NCBI RefSeq assembly: GCF_014207655.1 | Contig: NZ_JACHHJ010000001.1 | Span: 1,488,001 to 1,552,000 of the forward strand | Origin: Geomicrobium halophilum | GTDB lineage: Bacteria > Bacillota > Bacilli > Bacillales > Marinococcaceae | Reading direction: 5' to 3' | Length of the DNA: 64,000 nt | In this document: positions 45,572-54,084 of the stretch, in pieces | Position numbering within the stretch: position 1 is the stretch's first letter | How the letters are laid out: every line of letters starts with the position of its first letter | Translations under genes and position numbers: made by a program | The notes under the pieces: model-generated | Database searches by the model: none | Told to the model about the DNA's origin: nothing | The model's input: the letters and a program-made list of their open reading frames with translations, nothing else

Positions 45572-46933
45572 TCAATTACTCCCATTCTGACGGCTACAAC
45601 GGGAACTGTGCCAAAAAACTGTCCGCTGTAGTTTTGAAAAGAATGCCCAGAGTGTTAGCGACCTTAGCATTGTAAACAGAATAAAGGAAAACCATAATCC
45701 GTGATTCCCCCATGCCGGCACAGTAAGCCAAACAGAAATTACAAATATAAGCAAAGAAATAAGCAAAGAGTCTCGTACCGGACCTGCCTGTGTGGCTCCA
45801 GTGTAAAACCCATATAATTGAAGTCCTAAAAACCCTGTGATCGGAAATAAAGTCACCCACCACTCATAAGAAACAGCTGTTGAATATACTTCTTCAATAT
45901 TCGTGAATAAAGAAATAAGCCAGGATCCACCCACGAACATCATTACAGTTAACAAAAAAGCAAGTGCAGCCGACCAAAAACAACCGAGGTAGATAGTACA
46001 CCTAAACAGCTTTTTATCATTAGCTCCAACTGCCTTCCCTGCTAAAATACTGCTTGCATTGGCCAGGCCATCAAAAAAATAAGCCATAATAAAATGTAGT
46101 TGAAACAAAATGGCGTTTGCTGCAATGATGACTTCCCCCATCGAAGCTCCGGTCGATGTAAAGATCCCAAAAACAGCCAATAAACATGCGGTCCGGATAA
46201 ATAAATCTTGATTTACTTTTACCATATGAATCATGGGTTGAAATGCCAAAATAGATTTGCTCTTAATTATGGAAGGATCTAATGTTATATATTTCATCAT
46301 AAACAAAAGCCCAATGACAGTAGCAAGGACTTCAGCAATTAACGTCGCTAATCCTACACCTGCGATTCCCATTTGAACCGAATATACGAAATAAACATTT
46401 AATCCCATGTTAAGTAAATTGCATCCTAGCTGTAATAAGAGAACAACTCTTACTTTTGCTTTCCCGATCAACCAGCCCAAAATGACATAGTTGAGTAACG
46501 TAAATGGTGCCCCCCAAATGCGCACATCGAAATATTTGCTTCCCTGATCCATCACATTTGCAGAAGGCTGGATGACATACATCGCAAGATCCCAAATAGG
46601 CAACTGTAATACCAAGAATAGTAATCCAACACTTGTAGCTAGAAATGCTGCCCTTAAAAAATTCAGTAATACAGCACCTTCATCCCCAGCACCTACAGCT
46701 TGAGCTGTATATCCCGAAGTACTCACACGCAAAAAACCAAACAGCCAATATAACGTATTAAAAATCAGGGTGCCAACAGCCACTCCTCCTATATAAGCGG
46801 GGTCATCTAAAAAACCAACTACTGCTGTATCTACCGCACCAAGCAAAGGAGTAGAAATGGTCGCTAAAATCAGTGGAAGAGCCAAAAATAAATATTGTTT
46901 ATGTGTAATTGTTCCTGCAGGAGCTTCCCCCAA
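45572..46933 (-). CDS. MATE family efflux transporter (DinF-like)
   Basis: About 453 residues, twelve membrane segments. Family blocks: LALPLILATISTPLLGAVDTAVVG in helix 1, FGFLRVSTSGYTAQAVGA, and in the second half FFDGLANASSILAGKAVGA. The frame is open to 47005, but the TTG at 46933 (start of GEAPAGTITHKQY) has AGGAGAG at good spacing and gives the usual family length. Uses a sodium or proton gradient to export small molecules. It is divergent from the nicotianamine-synthase-like gene, so metallophore export is a possibility (inference). Confidence 0.85.
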   Translation of the reverse strand: MGEAPAGTITHKQYLFLALPLILATISTPLLGAVDTAVVGFLDDPAYIGGVAVGTLIFNTLYWLFGFLRVSTSGYTAQAVGAGDEGAVLLNFLRAAFLATSVGLLFLVLQLPIWDLAMYVIQPSANVMDQGSKYFDVRIWGAPFTLLNYVILGWLIGKAKVRVVLLLQLGCNLLNMGLNVYFVYSVQMGIAGVGLATLIAEVLATVIGLLFMMKYITLDPSIIKSKSILAFQPMIHMVKVNQDLFIRTACLLAVFGIFTSTGASMGEVIIAANAILFQLHFIMAYFFDGLANASSILAGKAVGANDKKLFRCTIYLGCFWSAALAFLLTVMMFVGGSWLISLFTNIEEVYSTAVSYEWWVTLFPITGFLGLQLYGFYTGATQAGPVRDSLLISLLIFVISVWLTVPAWGNHGLWFSFILFTMLRSLTLWAFFSKLQRTVFWHSSRCSRQNGSN

Positions 46934-47460
46934 TTCTATCTCTCCTCTTTTACCTGTCTGTCGCTCATATGATTCCGTCACTATGGATATAACGTCCATC
47001 ATCATATAGGGTGTTCCCGTTCATGCGTGGAAGATTGAACGCCTATTTCTAAATAACCTAGAGAAGCGATGATTACAGTGATTTTCTCTATCTCCGATAC
47101 AGGCCCATCGTCAACGTTTGGGAAAACCCTATATTTCATCTGTGTTACAAAAAGAATTGGCTAACCATGTATTAATTCAAACTGTTCATTAAAATTAACG
47201 ATTATTTCTGTAATCTATACTCTTAGAGTCAACTAAATTGGGGGCTAATGTTTTTGAACCTCAAACAACAATGAAATCAACTCACCATTCACTTCATCTG
47301 TTTACCTCACTCCTGTACATGCAATTCAGTAAAAAAGAGGGAGAAAATTCTTGTTCTTAACCCCCCTAATAGACTATTTTTGATGATACTCAATGATCAA
47401 TCTTTCCTTTTTTTCTAAAAAGCATTTACTTCCCTTCTCGATTCTGGTTAAATGTCAATC
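46934..47460. other. Intergenic region between MATE and nicotianamine-synthase-like genes
   Basis: About 500 bp, AT-rich. It may hold the MATE promoter. A half-site resembling a Zur arm (TTAACGATTAT) occurs near 47206. Nothing else recognised. Confidence 0.3.
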
Positions 47461-47481
47461 AAATCGTAATTATTACGATTT
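47461..47481. promoter_or_regulatory. Zur box (zinc uptake regulator operator)
   Basis: The arms AAATCGTAAT and ATTACGATTT are perfect inverted repeats of 10 bp around one base. This is exactly the Bacillus Zur consensus (10-1-10). It lies 43 bp upstream of the start of the nicotianamine-synthase-like gene and just before TATAAA (47485-47490), so Zur with zinc would block RNA polymerase. A second half-site AAATCGTTAT occurs at 47495-47504. Confidence 0.88.
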
Positions 47482-47523
47482 AACTATAAAACACAAATCG
47501 TTATTTGTTAAGAGGTGAAAAGT

Positions 47524-48354
47524 ATGAATGTATCTTTATCCAAAAATGATCAAAGAAATGAAATCCTAACGTTTTATAAATATGCCTATCATATTTTAAA
47601 AAGAGAAAAAGATTTATCCCCTGCCAATCCTCTCATTAATCATACATTATCAAATCTTGTGCATAAACTTTCTTCACCTATTCAACATGCACACATAATT
47701 CTCGAACACCCGCATATCCAAGAAATAAAAGACGATATGATAGAACAACTTGCAGCTGCTGAATGTGATATGGAAAAATACTTTGGGTCTTACTTTGTAG
47801 AAAATGCTTCTTCTTTGGATGATCTGTCTTCTTTTTTGTATTGGGAAAATTACAAGGAACTGACAACAACAGAAGTAAATAAGTTACATAACCTTACTTC
47901 TTCATGGAAAGAACTCAATCGTATCTGTTTTATAGGTTCAGGCGCTCTTCCATTAAGTCCCCTTTTAATGTCAAAAGAATTAAATGTCACGATCGATTGT
48001 TTAGACGTCGATAAGTCGGCTTACTCGATTGGAAAATCCCTGATACACCAACTTCATAAAGATGAACAATTATTCTATAAATATAAAGATGGGAAAAAAT
48101 TTAATTATCAAGACACCGATCTAGTCGTTATTGCTAGTTTAGTACCGAACAAAGAGTTGATCATTGAACAAATTCGCCGCACTAATCCAAACACCATCAT
48201 CGCATTGCGTTCATCCGAGGGGCTTCACACTTTGCTATATCACCCTATTAACATATCAATAATAGAACAATTAGGTTATCAATTAATAGGAAACACTTTT
48301 GCTAATTCATTTATCATTAATTCAACCTTATTTTTTGCACATAAAGGATATTGA
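47524..48354 (+). CDS. Nicotianamine synthase-like metallophore enzyme (CntL-like)
   Basis: 276 residues resembling the nicotianamine synthase family (plant NAS, bacterial CntL). These transfer aminobutyrate from SAM to an amino group of His or another acceptor. The N-terminal helical part (residues 1-120) contains NPLINHTLSNLVHKL and a conserved Tyr/Trp patch (FLYWENYKEL). The SAM-binding Rossmann part has CFIGSGALPLSPLLMSKELN and IDCLDVDKSAYSIGKSLI, then DLVVIASLVPNKELIIEQI and IIALRSSEGL. AGAGGTG six bases before the ATG. Controlled by a perfect Zur box, hence expected to be expressed in zinc starvation. No opine dehydrogenase or cnt-type ABC transporter lies beside it. Confidence 0.8.
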   Translation: MNVSLSKNDQRNEILTFYKYAYHILKREKDLSPANPLINHTLSNLVHKLSSPIQHAHIILEHPHIQEIKDDMIEQLAAAECDMEKYFGSYFVENASSLDDLSSFLYWENYKELTTTEVNKLHNLTSSWKELNRICFIGSGALPLSPLLMSKELNVTIDCLDVDKSAYSIGKSLIHQLHKDEQLFYKYKDGKKFNYQDTDLVVIASLVPNKELIIEQIRRTNPNTIIALRSSEGLHTLLYHPINISIIEQLGYQLIGNTFANSFIINSTLFFAHKGY

Positions 48355-48660
48355 TCATTTGCCTATGCTTAATTCCGTGTAGGAAACGTACAGATAGTCA
48401 AACCGACGCACCTACACATGCTGGAAACACTGTGACATCGGCATTTATCAATAACATGGGTTCTACTTTTATTATGCACATCAAAAACCTTAATCAACCG
48501 GACATAATTATTTGAAGATAACGGATATTATGTACCTTCGCAATTATAGGATGAAAATAATGGCTATAAAAAAACCGAGAACCTCTAAGATTCCCGGTTG
48601 AATTTACCAATATGCATAACGAAAGAACCTCACGATGATGCTATTGTTTCACTTTGACCG
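48355..48660. other. Gene-free stretch downstream of the nicotianamine-synthase-like gene
   Basis: About 300 bp. It contains a minus-strand terminator (next entry) but no recognisable gene. Confidence 0.4.
48566..48600 (-). terminator. Minus-strand terminator
   Basis: AACCGGGAA / TTCTCGGTT with one wobble pair, then seven T on the minus strand. Probably the old terminator of the amidase remnant. Confidence 0.6.
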
Positions 48661-49100
48661 TCAGTGGGGACTTAACAAGCCTTTCTCGACAGTTCTCGGA
48701 TCGGGTACACTGTAATAATTTCCTACAGGACTAGAAATGCTGTGCCTTTTGAAAGCGACGAACCCCATCTAAGGTATCTTGCCAAAATAAACATCCGCAC
48801 TGTATTCTGGCAAAACATTGATGAGCATCTGCTAAATGCGTTCAACCTCATCACCAGCCACCACTCAGGGTGAGCCTCGGCGAATGATTTTCCATCATAC
48901 GTGGGAACACCCGTGGATACGTTACCGTTCACCCTTGACCGGAACGCTTTCATATTGATCCCTGGGCATGCATTTGTTGCATGACCAGGGTATTCGTTGT
49001 GCCCTTGCACATAAACGGTATCTACACCTAGATCAGATTGAAGGCTTGTACAACCTTCACCATTCCATCTTTCTGTGCTTCCGGCAGATTGCACTATCAT
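48661..49100 (-). pseudogene. N-acetylmuramoyl-L-alanine amidase remnant
   Basis: TVYVQGHNEYPGHATNACPG and NMKAFRSRV are the C-terminal part of an Amidase_2 (peptidoglycan recognition) domain, with the zinc-ligand-type motif ATNACPG. The N-terminal catalytic part is missing, and the following sequence (YDGKSFAEAHPEWW) runs into shifted frames that include SPVGNYYSVPDPRTVEKG. Not functional. Confidence 0.7.
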
Positions 49101-49191
49101 TTATAGCACAAACGCCAACAAGTGGCGTATTATGGTTTCCGACATGATCGCCAACCGACTTTTTTAGGGATTTTATAAATGACAGGTCTTT

Positions 49192-50532
49192 TTAACCGAT
49201 AAGCACCTTATCTTCAGGATAACTGATTTTACTGGGGCGTTGTTTATATGTGAGCGCATATGCAAGTGTCAACGGCCCTAATCGCCCAACGAACATGGTA
49301 ATCATCATAATGACTTTACCGATAGGGGAAAGTTCCTCTGTTAGTCCCATGGACAGACCTGCGGTACTAAAGGCTGAGACTACATCAAATAATGTCGTGA
49401 GAAAGTGGACATCATAAATATCTTCGGTGATCGTTAACAACAGGGTCGCCCCAATGATCCAAGCTAAGGAGCTTACCACAACCGCTAGTGCCCGCATGAC
49501 CGTTTCCAAGGCAATTTTCCGATGAAAGGCATGGACTTGATGGCCACTTCTGAACGTATTGACTGTGGCGAGCACAAGAATGGCAAATGTATTTGTTTTA
49601 ATTCCCCCGCCAGTACCCCCTGTTGAAGCACCAATAAACATAAGCACGATAATGAAAAATTGTGAAGCGACAAACATACTACCAATATCAAATGTATTAA
49701 ATCCTGCACTCCTAGCGGTCGCGCTTTGAAAATAAGCGGACCATAAACGTTCGGATAAGCTTAATCCTTCGGTTGCCGGATTAAAAAGTCCAACGATAAA
49801 AAGAAAAAGGAAGCCTCCGACCAAAAGTACAGCGGATGTGACCAAAACAAGTTTGGAATGCAAAGAAAGTTTCCGTAGTGATCGTTGCCGGTATAAGTCT
49901 ACCAACACCATAAAACCAAGGCCACCCACAATAAAAAGCACGGACAAGCTAAGATTGACAACGGGATCCCCAATATAATCTTCCATACTGTTGTCAAAAA
50001 GGGTAAAACCCGCATTATTAAAGGCCATCACGGAATGAAAGAGAGCGGAGTAAGCGGCCTCAGCCCACCCTAATTCACTGCTCCAATGAATCGTAAGAAT
50101 AATGGTTGTTATGGCTTCCAGAGATAATGCCAAAAGCAGAATGGTCATCGCTAATCGGATGATCCCCTGTGCTGAAAACGTATTGGTTGTAGGTTGAAGA
50201 AGCAAACGATATTTCATACCCATCACTTTTCCAACCAAAATCGCAACCGATACCCCAAAAATCATAAACCCAAGTCCGCCCAACTGAACGAGCACAATGA
50301 TAATCGTTTGACCCAAACTTGAAAAGTCCCCGCCGGGTTCCAATACAGCAAGACCGGTGACACATACCGCTGAAACGGCCATGAATGAGGCGTCTAAAAA
50401 ACCGACGCTTTCGCCATCAGCTGAAGCTTGCGGGAGAGCCAACAAAATCGTTCCTATTATAATCAAGATAATAAAACCGAGAATAATCCATTGAGGTGGA
50501 CTGAATTGAATGGTTTTTTTATGCGAAATCAT
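49192..50532 (-). CDS. ktrB: Ktr system potassium uptake protein, membrane subunit
   Basis: 446 residues, TrkH/KtrB family with four pore repeats: AVCVTGLAV, NNAGFTLFD, ATARSAGFNTFD and SAFSTAGLSMG filter-type sequences. It forms the potassium-translocating dimer. The frame is open upstream to 50673, but the ATG at 50532 has a proper AGTAGGTG site and lies ten bases after the ktrC/A stop. Whether it is KtrB or KtrD cannot be told. Confidence 0.88.
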   Translation of the reverse strand: MISHKKTIQFSPPQWIILGFIILIIIGTILLALPQASADGESVGFLDASFMAVSAVCVTGLAVLEPGGDFSSLGQTIIIVLVQLGGLGFMIFGVSVAILVGKVMGMKYRLLLQPTTNTFSAQGIIRLAMTILLLALSLEAITTIILTIHWSSELGWAEAAYSALFHSVMAFNNAGFTLFDNSMEDYIGDPVVNLSLSVLFIVGGLGFMVLVDLYRQRSLRKLSLHSKLVLVTSAVLLVGGFLFLFIVGLFNPATEGLSLSERLWSAYFQSATARSAGFNTFDIGSMFVASQFFIIVLMFIGASTGGTGGGIKTNTFAILVLATVNTFRSGHQVHAFHRKIALETVMRALAVVVSSLAWIIGATLLLTITEDIYDVHFLTTLFDVVSAFSTAGLSMGLTEELSPIGKVIMMITMFVGRLGPLTLAYALTYKQRPSKISYPEDKVLIG

Positions 50533-50542
50533 AAGTATGCAC

Positions 50543-51220
50543 CTACTTCGGTCTGCTTTTCTCCCGATAATCTTTTTGAAGGCGACTGATATCCTTATGC
50601 TTTCCGATGATCGTAAGAATATCGCCGTGATGAATTTGATCTTCAATGTGAGGTGAAATATTAACCTCTTCATTTTTATCCTTGATCGCCATCACAATAC
50701 ACCCATACGTTTTGTTAATATTTAATTTCTGGAGAGTGCAGCCATCCATCGCTTTCGGCGCTCGGATTTCGGCCATATTATACTCAGAGGAAAGCTCCAA
50801 ATAATCAATCAGGTTATTGGAACTTAGCAAATTTCCCAGTCGATCTCCCATATCCCGTTCAGGAAAAACAATATTGTCAGCACCGATTTTACTGAGCACT
50901 TTCCCATGGTGGTCATCTCTCGCTTTTGCCGTAATCTCGGCAACATTCAATTCTTTGAGCATCAATGTTGTTAAAATGCTTGCCTGTAAATCTTCGCCGA
51001 TCCCGACAATCGCATGGGAAAATTTATGTAATCCTAATTGCTCTAATGCGTTCTCATCCGTCGAATCTATTTGCACGGCATGCGTAACTTCCGGAGCGAT
51101 CTCTTGTACGATTTGTTCATCTTTATCAATGGCTAAAACATCATTTCCATTCTCACTCAGTGTCTTCGTTACACTCTGACCAAATCTTCCAAGGCCGATG
51201 ACCACAAATTGATTTTTCAT
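50543..51220 (-). CDS. ktrA: Ktr system potassium uptake protein, regulatory RCK subunit
   Basis: 225 residues: RCK_N Rossmann domain (FVVIGLGRFGQSVTKTLSENG, DVLAIDKDEQIVQEI, TTLMLKELNVAEITAKARDDHHGKVLSKIGADNIVFPE) and an RCK_C domain near the C-terminus. It gates the KtrB channel with ATP/ADP and c-di-AMP binding. GGGGGT upstream of the ATG at 51220. Could equally be KtrC. Operon with the membrane subunit. Confidence 0.88.
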   Translation of the reverse strand: MKNQFVVIGLGRFGQSVTKTLSENGNDVLAIDKDEQIVQEIAPEVTHAVQIDSTDENALEQLGLHKFSHAIVGIGEDLQASILTTLMLKELNVAEITAKARDDHHGKVLSKIGADNIVFPERDMGDRLGNLLSSNNLIDYLELSSEYNMAEIRAPKAMDGCTLQKLNINKTYGCIVMAIKDKNEEVNISPHIEDQIHHGDILTIIGKHKDISRLQKDYREKSRPK

Positions 51221-51398
51221 ACCAATACCCCCAAGCGATAGCCACATTCTGTATAGAATTATATCTAAGTTTTATTCTTATTTTCTGCTGTTAAGTATAA
51301 CTCAAATTTTAACCTCTAGGCTATAAGCTAACAAACAACGTTGAAATTCATTCGCATCCCTTCCAAAATCCTAAAAATAGCCAATCTGAAAAATTACC

Positions 51399-51476
51399 TT
51401 ATGATGCGGATTGGTACCCATTTCCCTTTTGCTCAAATAACTCTTTGTGGCTGTACCATTGATGACCTTCACTCAT
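51399..51476 (-). CDS. Possible 25-residue peptide
   Basis: MSEGHQWYSHKELFEQKGNG... behind a very good AGAGGGAGGAGGG ribosome site. Short and without recognised relatives; it may be the truncated head of a lost gene. Confidence 0.28.
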   Translation of the reverse strand: MSEGHQWYSHKELFEQKGNGYQSAS

Positions 51477-51497
51477 ACTTCCCTCCTCCCTCTTTTG

Positions 51498-51530
51498 GCA
51501 TAAAAAAACGCCCTATACAAGGCGTAAAGT
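51498..51530 (-). terminator. Minus-strand terminator
   Basis: TACGCC / GGCGT stem (about 6 bp) followed by seven T on the minus strand. Confidence 0.55.
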
Positions 51531-51839
51531 CTACAGATGTTAAAGAATCATTTTCATGTTGCCATTTTTCTTTTTATAATACCATCTTCCATTATTCGTA
51601 TTCCTGTAAAACTCTACTCCTATGATTGAAAACTTATAGATATAGTTTTGCATAAAATGACCCCCATCTATTTTCCTGTTTCATTACTGTTGTATTACAT
51701 ATTTTACATTCACCAAGCCTTTGGAATCTAGTATATTTACGAAAATGTTTCATAACAAAATGAATACCACATATCTGTAGTCATAAAATCCTGATCTAGA
51801 CCAAAAAATAACAAAAAGACTTTTTCCTCTTCGTTATTT

Positions 51840-52209
51840 ATGAAAAATTTAGTAGCCTTGGGTATTGGCTCATTATTTACATTATCAATTTGTGGAGATG
51901 GCGAAGATAATGAAGACGATGTTGATGAAGTTGAGGCAGAAGATAATGACCCAAGTGTAAGGAGAAAGTGCGGATAAAGAAGATGACGACTACCCAGAGG
52001 ATGATGAGGATGCTGATAGTGAAGACGGCGAGGATGTGGAGAATTTGACCGATGCCCAACCTAGTGATACTGAAACTACCGAGGGTTGAGATTTCATAAT
52101 GGTGAGCCAGACTGAAGACGTAGGAACTTTTGGATCTGGGCCTATCGAGTTAGAGATTGAACAAGTGATTGACTTTAAATTCTTTCTAAACAATCACTCC
52201 CACCTTTAA
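51840..52209 (+). pseudogene. Broken acidic lipoprotein gene
   Basis: It opens MKNLVALGIGSLFTLSICGD with a lipobox-like LSIC, then EDNEDDVDEVEAEDNDPS and a premature stop at 51975. In the next frame the sequence goes on as SADKEDDDYPEDDEDADSED and ENLTDAQPSDTETTEG to a stop at 52087, and further as VSQTEDVGTFGSGPIELEIE. So at least two lesions break an originally longer, extremely acidic lipoprotein. No ribosome site is obvious. Confidence 0.6.
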
Positions 52210-52258
52210 TCTTGTTTACATACGCTTAGTGATCAAACGAGTTTTACGTCCCTCATAT

Positions 52259-52306
52259 GCAAACGAAGCACGGTGCTCGTCACCTCGAGCCCGTGCTTCG
52301 TTTTAT
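52259..52306 (-). terminator. Terminator of yhbH
   Basis: AAACGAAGCACGG and CCGTGCTTCGTTT (13 bp, perfect) around a 17-base loop, with T runs on both sides. Confidence 0.85.
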
Positions 52307-53475
52307 TATACGAGTGCCTTTTCCTCTTCTTTACGGAAAAACCATTGTAATGCATGAAAGACGTGTTTTTTCTCCTTTAGCACGAAATGGCGAAATCTCG
52401 GATCGTCAATCGACTTAAATACATTCATTAACGTGGAGTGGCGGCTATACGCATTCACTTCACCGTAACCAAACATGTTCGCTTTTTCCATGATTTTTTT
52501 CAGCAATTGTAAACAATACTTATTATCAGATGTTAGATTATCACCATCGGAAAAATGAAAAGGATAAATATTGTAGATTCTCGGATCATAATATTTCTCA
52601 ATCCGTTCTAACGCCAGCTCATAAGCGGACGAACAGATGGTACCCCCACTCTCCCCTTTTGAAAAAAATGATTCCTCATCAACTACTTTCGCTTCCGTGT
52701 GGTGCGCGATAAATTCAATATCCACCGATTCATATTTCGTCCTTAGAAACCGCGTCATCCAGAAGAAGAAGCTGCGAGCCATATATTTTTCCCACTTCCC
52801 CATGGAACCAGAGGTGTCGAGCATAGCAAGAATAATCGCTTTGGATTCAGGCTTGACTTTATCATTCCACGTCTTAAATCGTAAATCATCTTGATAAATC
52901 GGATTAATGCCCGGACGTCCTTCCATCGCATTGCGTTTAAGAGCCGTTAGAATCGTCCTTCTCTTGTCAACATTCCCCATTAAACCTTGTTTACGTACGT
53001 CGTTAAACTCAATATCTTCAACGACGAGATTGTCTTCTTCTTTCCGTTGCAAATTAGGAAGTTCTAAATGTTGGAATAACGCTTCTTCGAGATCTGCAAT
53101 GGATACCTCCGCTTCATAGTAGTCTTCACCTGCTTTATCTCCTGGTTTACTTCCCTTTTGACCTTCTTGGCCTTTTTCTTTTCCAGAACGTGCGACAACA
53201 TCACCGACTTCACTATCCCCATCCCCTTGCCCTACATGCTTATTTTTATCATCGCTATAGCGTATTTTATATTCATCTAACGATCGAATCGGGATGTGAA
53301 CAACATCTTTCCCGTTTGACATGACAATACTTTCATCCGTCACAAGATCAGGTAAGTTCTTATGGATCGCATCCTTTACCTTCTCTTCATGGCGCCGTTG
53401 ATCTTGATAGCCTTTTCTGTGGAGGGACCAATTTTCTTCTGAAATGACAAAGGATGGTTTCCGATCATTACTCAA
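52306..53475 (-). CDS. yhbH: Sporulation protein YhbH (UPF0229, YeaH family)
   Basis: 389 residues. The N-terminal [21 protein letters not shown] head, a Gly/Lys/Asp-rich linker, and a von Willebrand A-like domain with MIDAS-type [20 protein letters not shown] and [17 protein letters not shown]. Acts in sporulation; relatives in enterobacteria (YeaH) work with the PrkA kinase YeaG. Start TTG with AAGGAGGG eight bases upstream. In B. subtilis it lies next to prkA; here about 5 kb separates them. Confidence 0.92.
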   Translation of the reverse strand: MSNDRKPSFVISEENWSLHRKGYQDQRRHEEKVKDAIHKNLPDLVTDESIVMSNGKDVVHIPIRSLDEYKIRYSDDKNKHVGQGDGDSEVGDVVARSGKEKGQEGQKGSKPGDKAGEDYYEAEVSIADLEEALFQHLELPNLQRKEEDNLVVEDIEFNDVRKQGLMGNVDKRRTILTALKRNAMEGRPGINPIYQDDLRFKTWNDKVKPESKAIILAMLDTSGSMGKWEKYMARSFFFWMTRFLRTKYESVDIEFIAHHTEAKVVDEESFFSKGESGGTICSSAYELALERIEKYYDPRIYNIYPFHFSDGDNLTSDNKYCLQLLKKIMEKANMFGYGEVNAYSRHSTLMNVFKSIDDPRFRHFVLKEKKHVFHALQWFFRKEEEKALV

Positions 53476-53654
53476 AAATAAACCCTCCTTGCAGTTTTAC
53501 ATCCATTCACCACGTATCGGACACGTCGTGTACTTCCATCGTATGCAGCTAAGTCCAAGAATTGTCATTATAATTATATTTCCTTAGAGAAAATAAGATG
53601 GAGGTAAATCACATTAGATAATTGCTGCCTTTGCCATTGATTGGTTAACTTTTT

Positions 53655-53775
53655 TTTATAGAGCTGTCTCAATAAGAAGGGAAGCAGCTGGTTTCATCCC
53701 AAAATAATCCCGTATCACTTTGAAAGTGGTACGGGATCGCTTGTTTTGAGATGGAGATGTCTCAACAATATTTGT
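53655..53775. repeat. IS-end or MITE-like hairpin element
   Basis: GAGCTGTCTCAATAAGAAGG at the left and GGAGATGTCTCAAC at the right flank a hairpin ATCCCGTATCAC / GTGGTACGGGAT. GAGACAGCTC-type ends are common at insertion-sequence borders in Bacilli, so this looks like the leftover end of an IS or a small non-autonomous element. Confidence 0.45.
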
Positions 53776-53901
53776 ACCGATGAAAGCATTTTCGCCGAAT
53801 TCCTTAGACGTAGGCCGAATAATCGTTTCGTTCGCTGAATTCTCGGGTGATTTCACCGAAAAACATTACATTGTGCCGAAATATTGAATCCTCCCGCCGA
53901 A
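53776..53901. repeat. Degenerate 20-bp tandem array with CCGAA heads
   Basis: CCGAA (once CTGAA, once CCGAT) starts at 53777, 53795, 53815, 53835, 53856, 53876 and 53897, i.e. every 18-21 bp. The bases between are AT-rich and variable. Non-coding. Confidence 0.65.
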
Positions 53902-54084
53902 AAGGGAAAAAACAATTGAATGCAGAAGCTGCCCCATGGGATAGCCCATCGATTGTTGAGATGGTTTTAACGTTTCCGCTATCAAAGTGAAGGTTGAAAA
54001 TGCGAAAAATGAGATTCCCCACTTTATGGCAGGGAACAGGAAAGGAATAGGCCATTTATTTGCGCAGAAGATTCTTTTGCCTAG

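Larger units (their letters stand above)
51221..51839. other. Gene-poor region upstream of ktr
   Basis: About 620 bp. Holds a 25-residue open frame (below) and a minus-strand hairpin. No c-di-AMP riboswitch consensus is visible before ktr. Confidence 0.4.

Noticed and set aside
47194-47216. Second Zur box for the MATE gene
   Set aside because: Only one arm matches the consensus; the other arm does not pair, so it is mentioned as a half-site only.
51221-51400. Possible c-di-AMP riboswitch before the ktr operon
   Set aside because: Such riboswitches precede some ktr operons, but I found no conserved core or terminator here.
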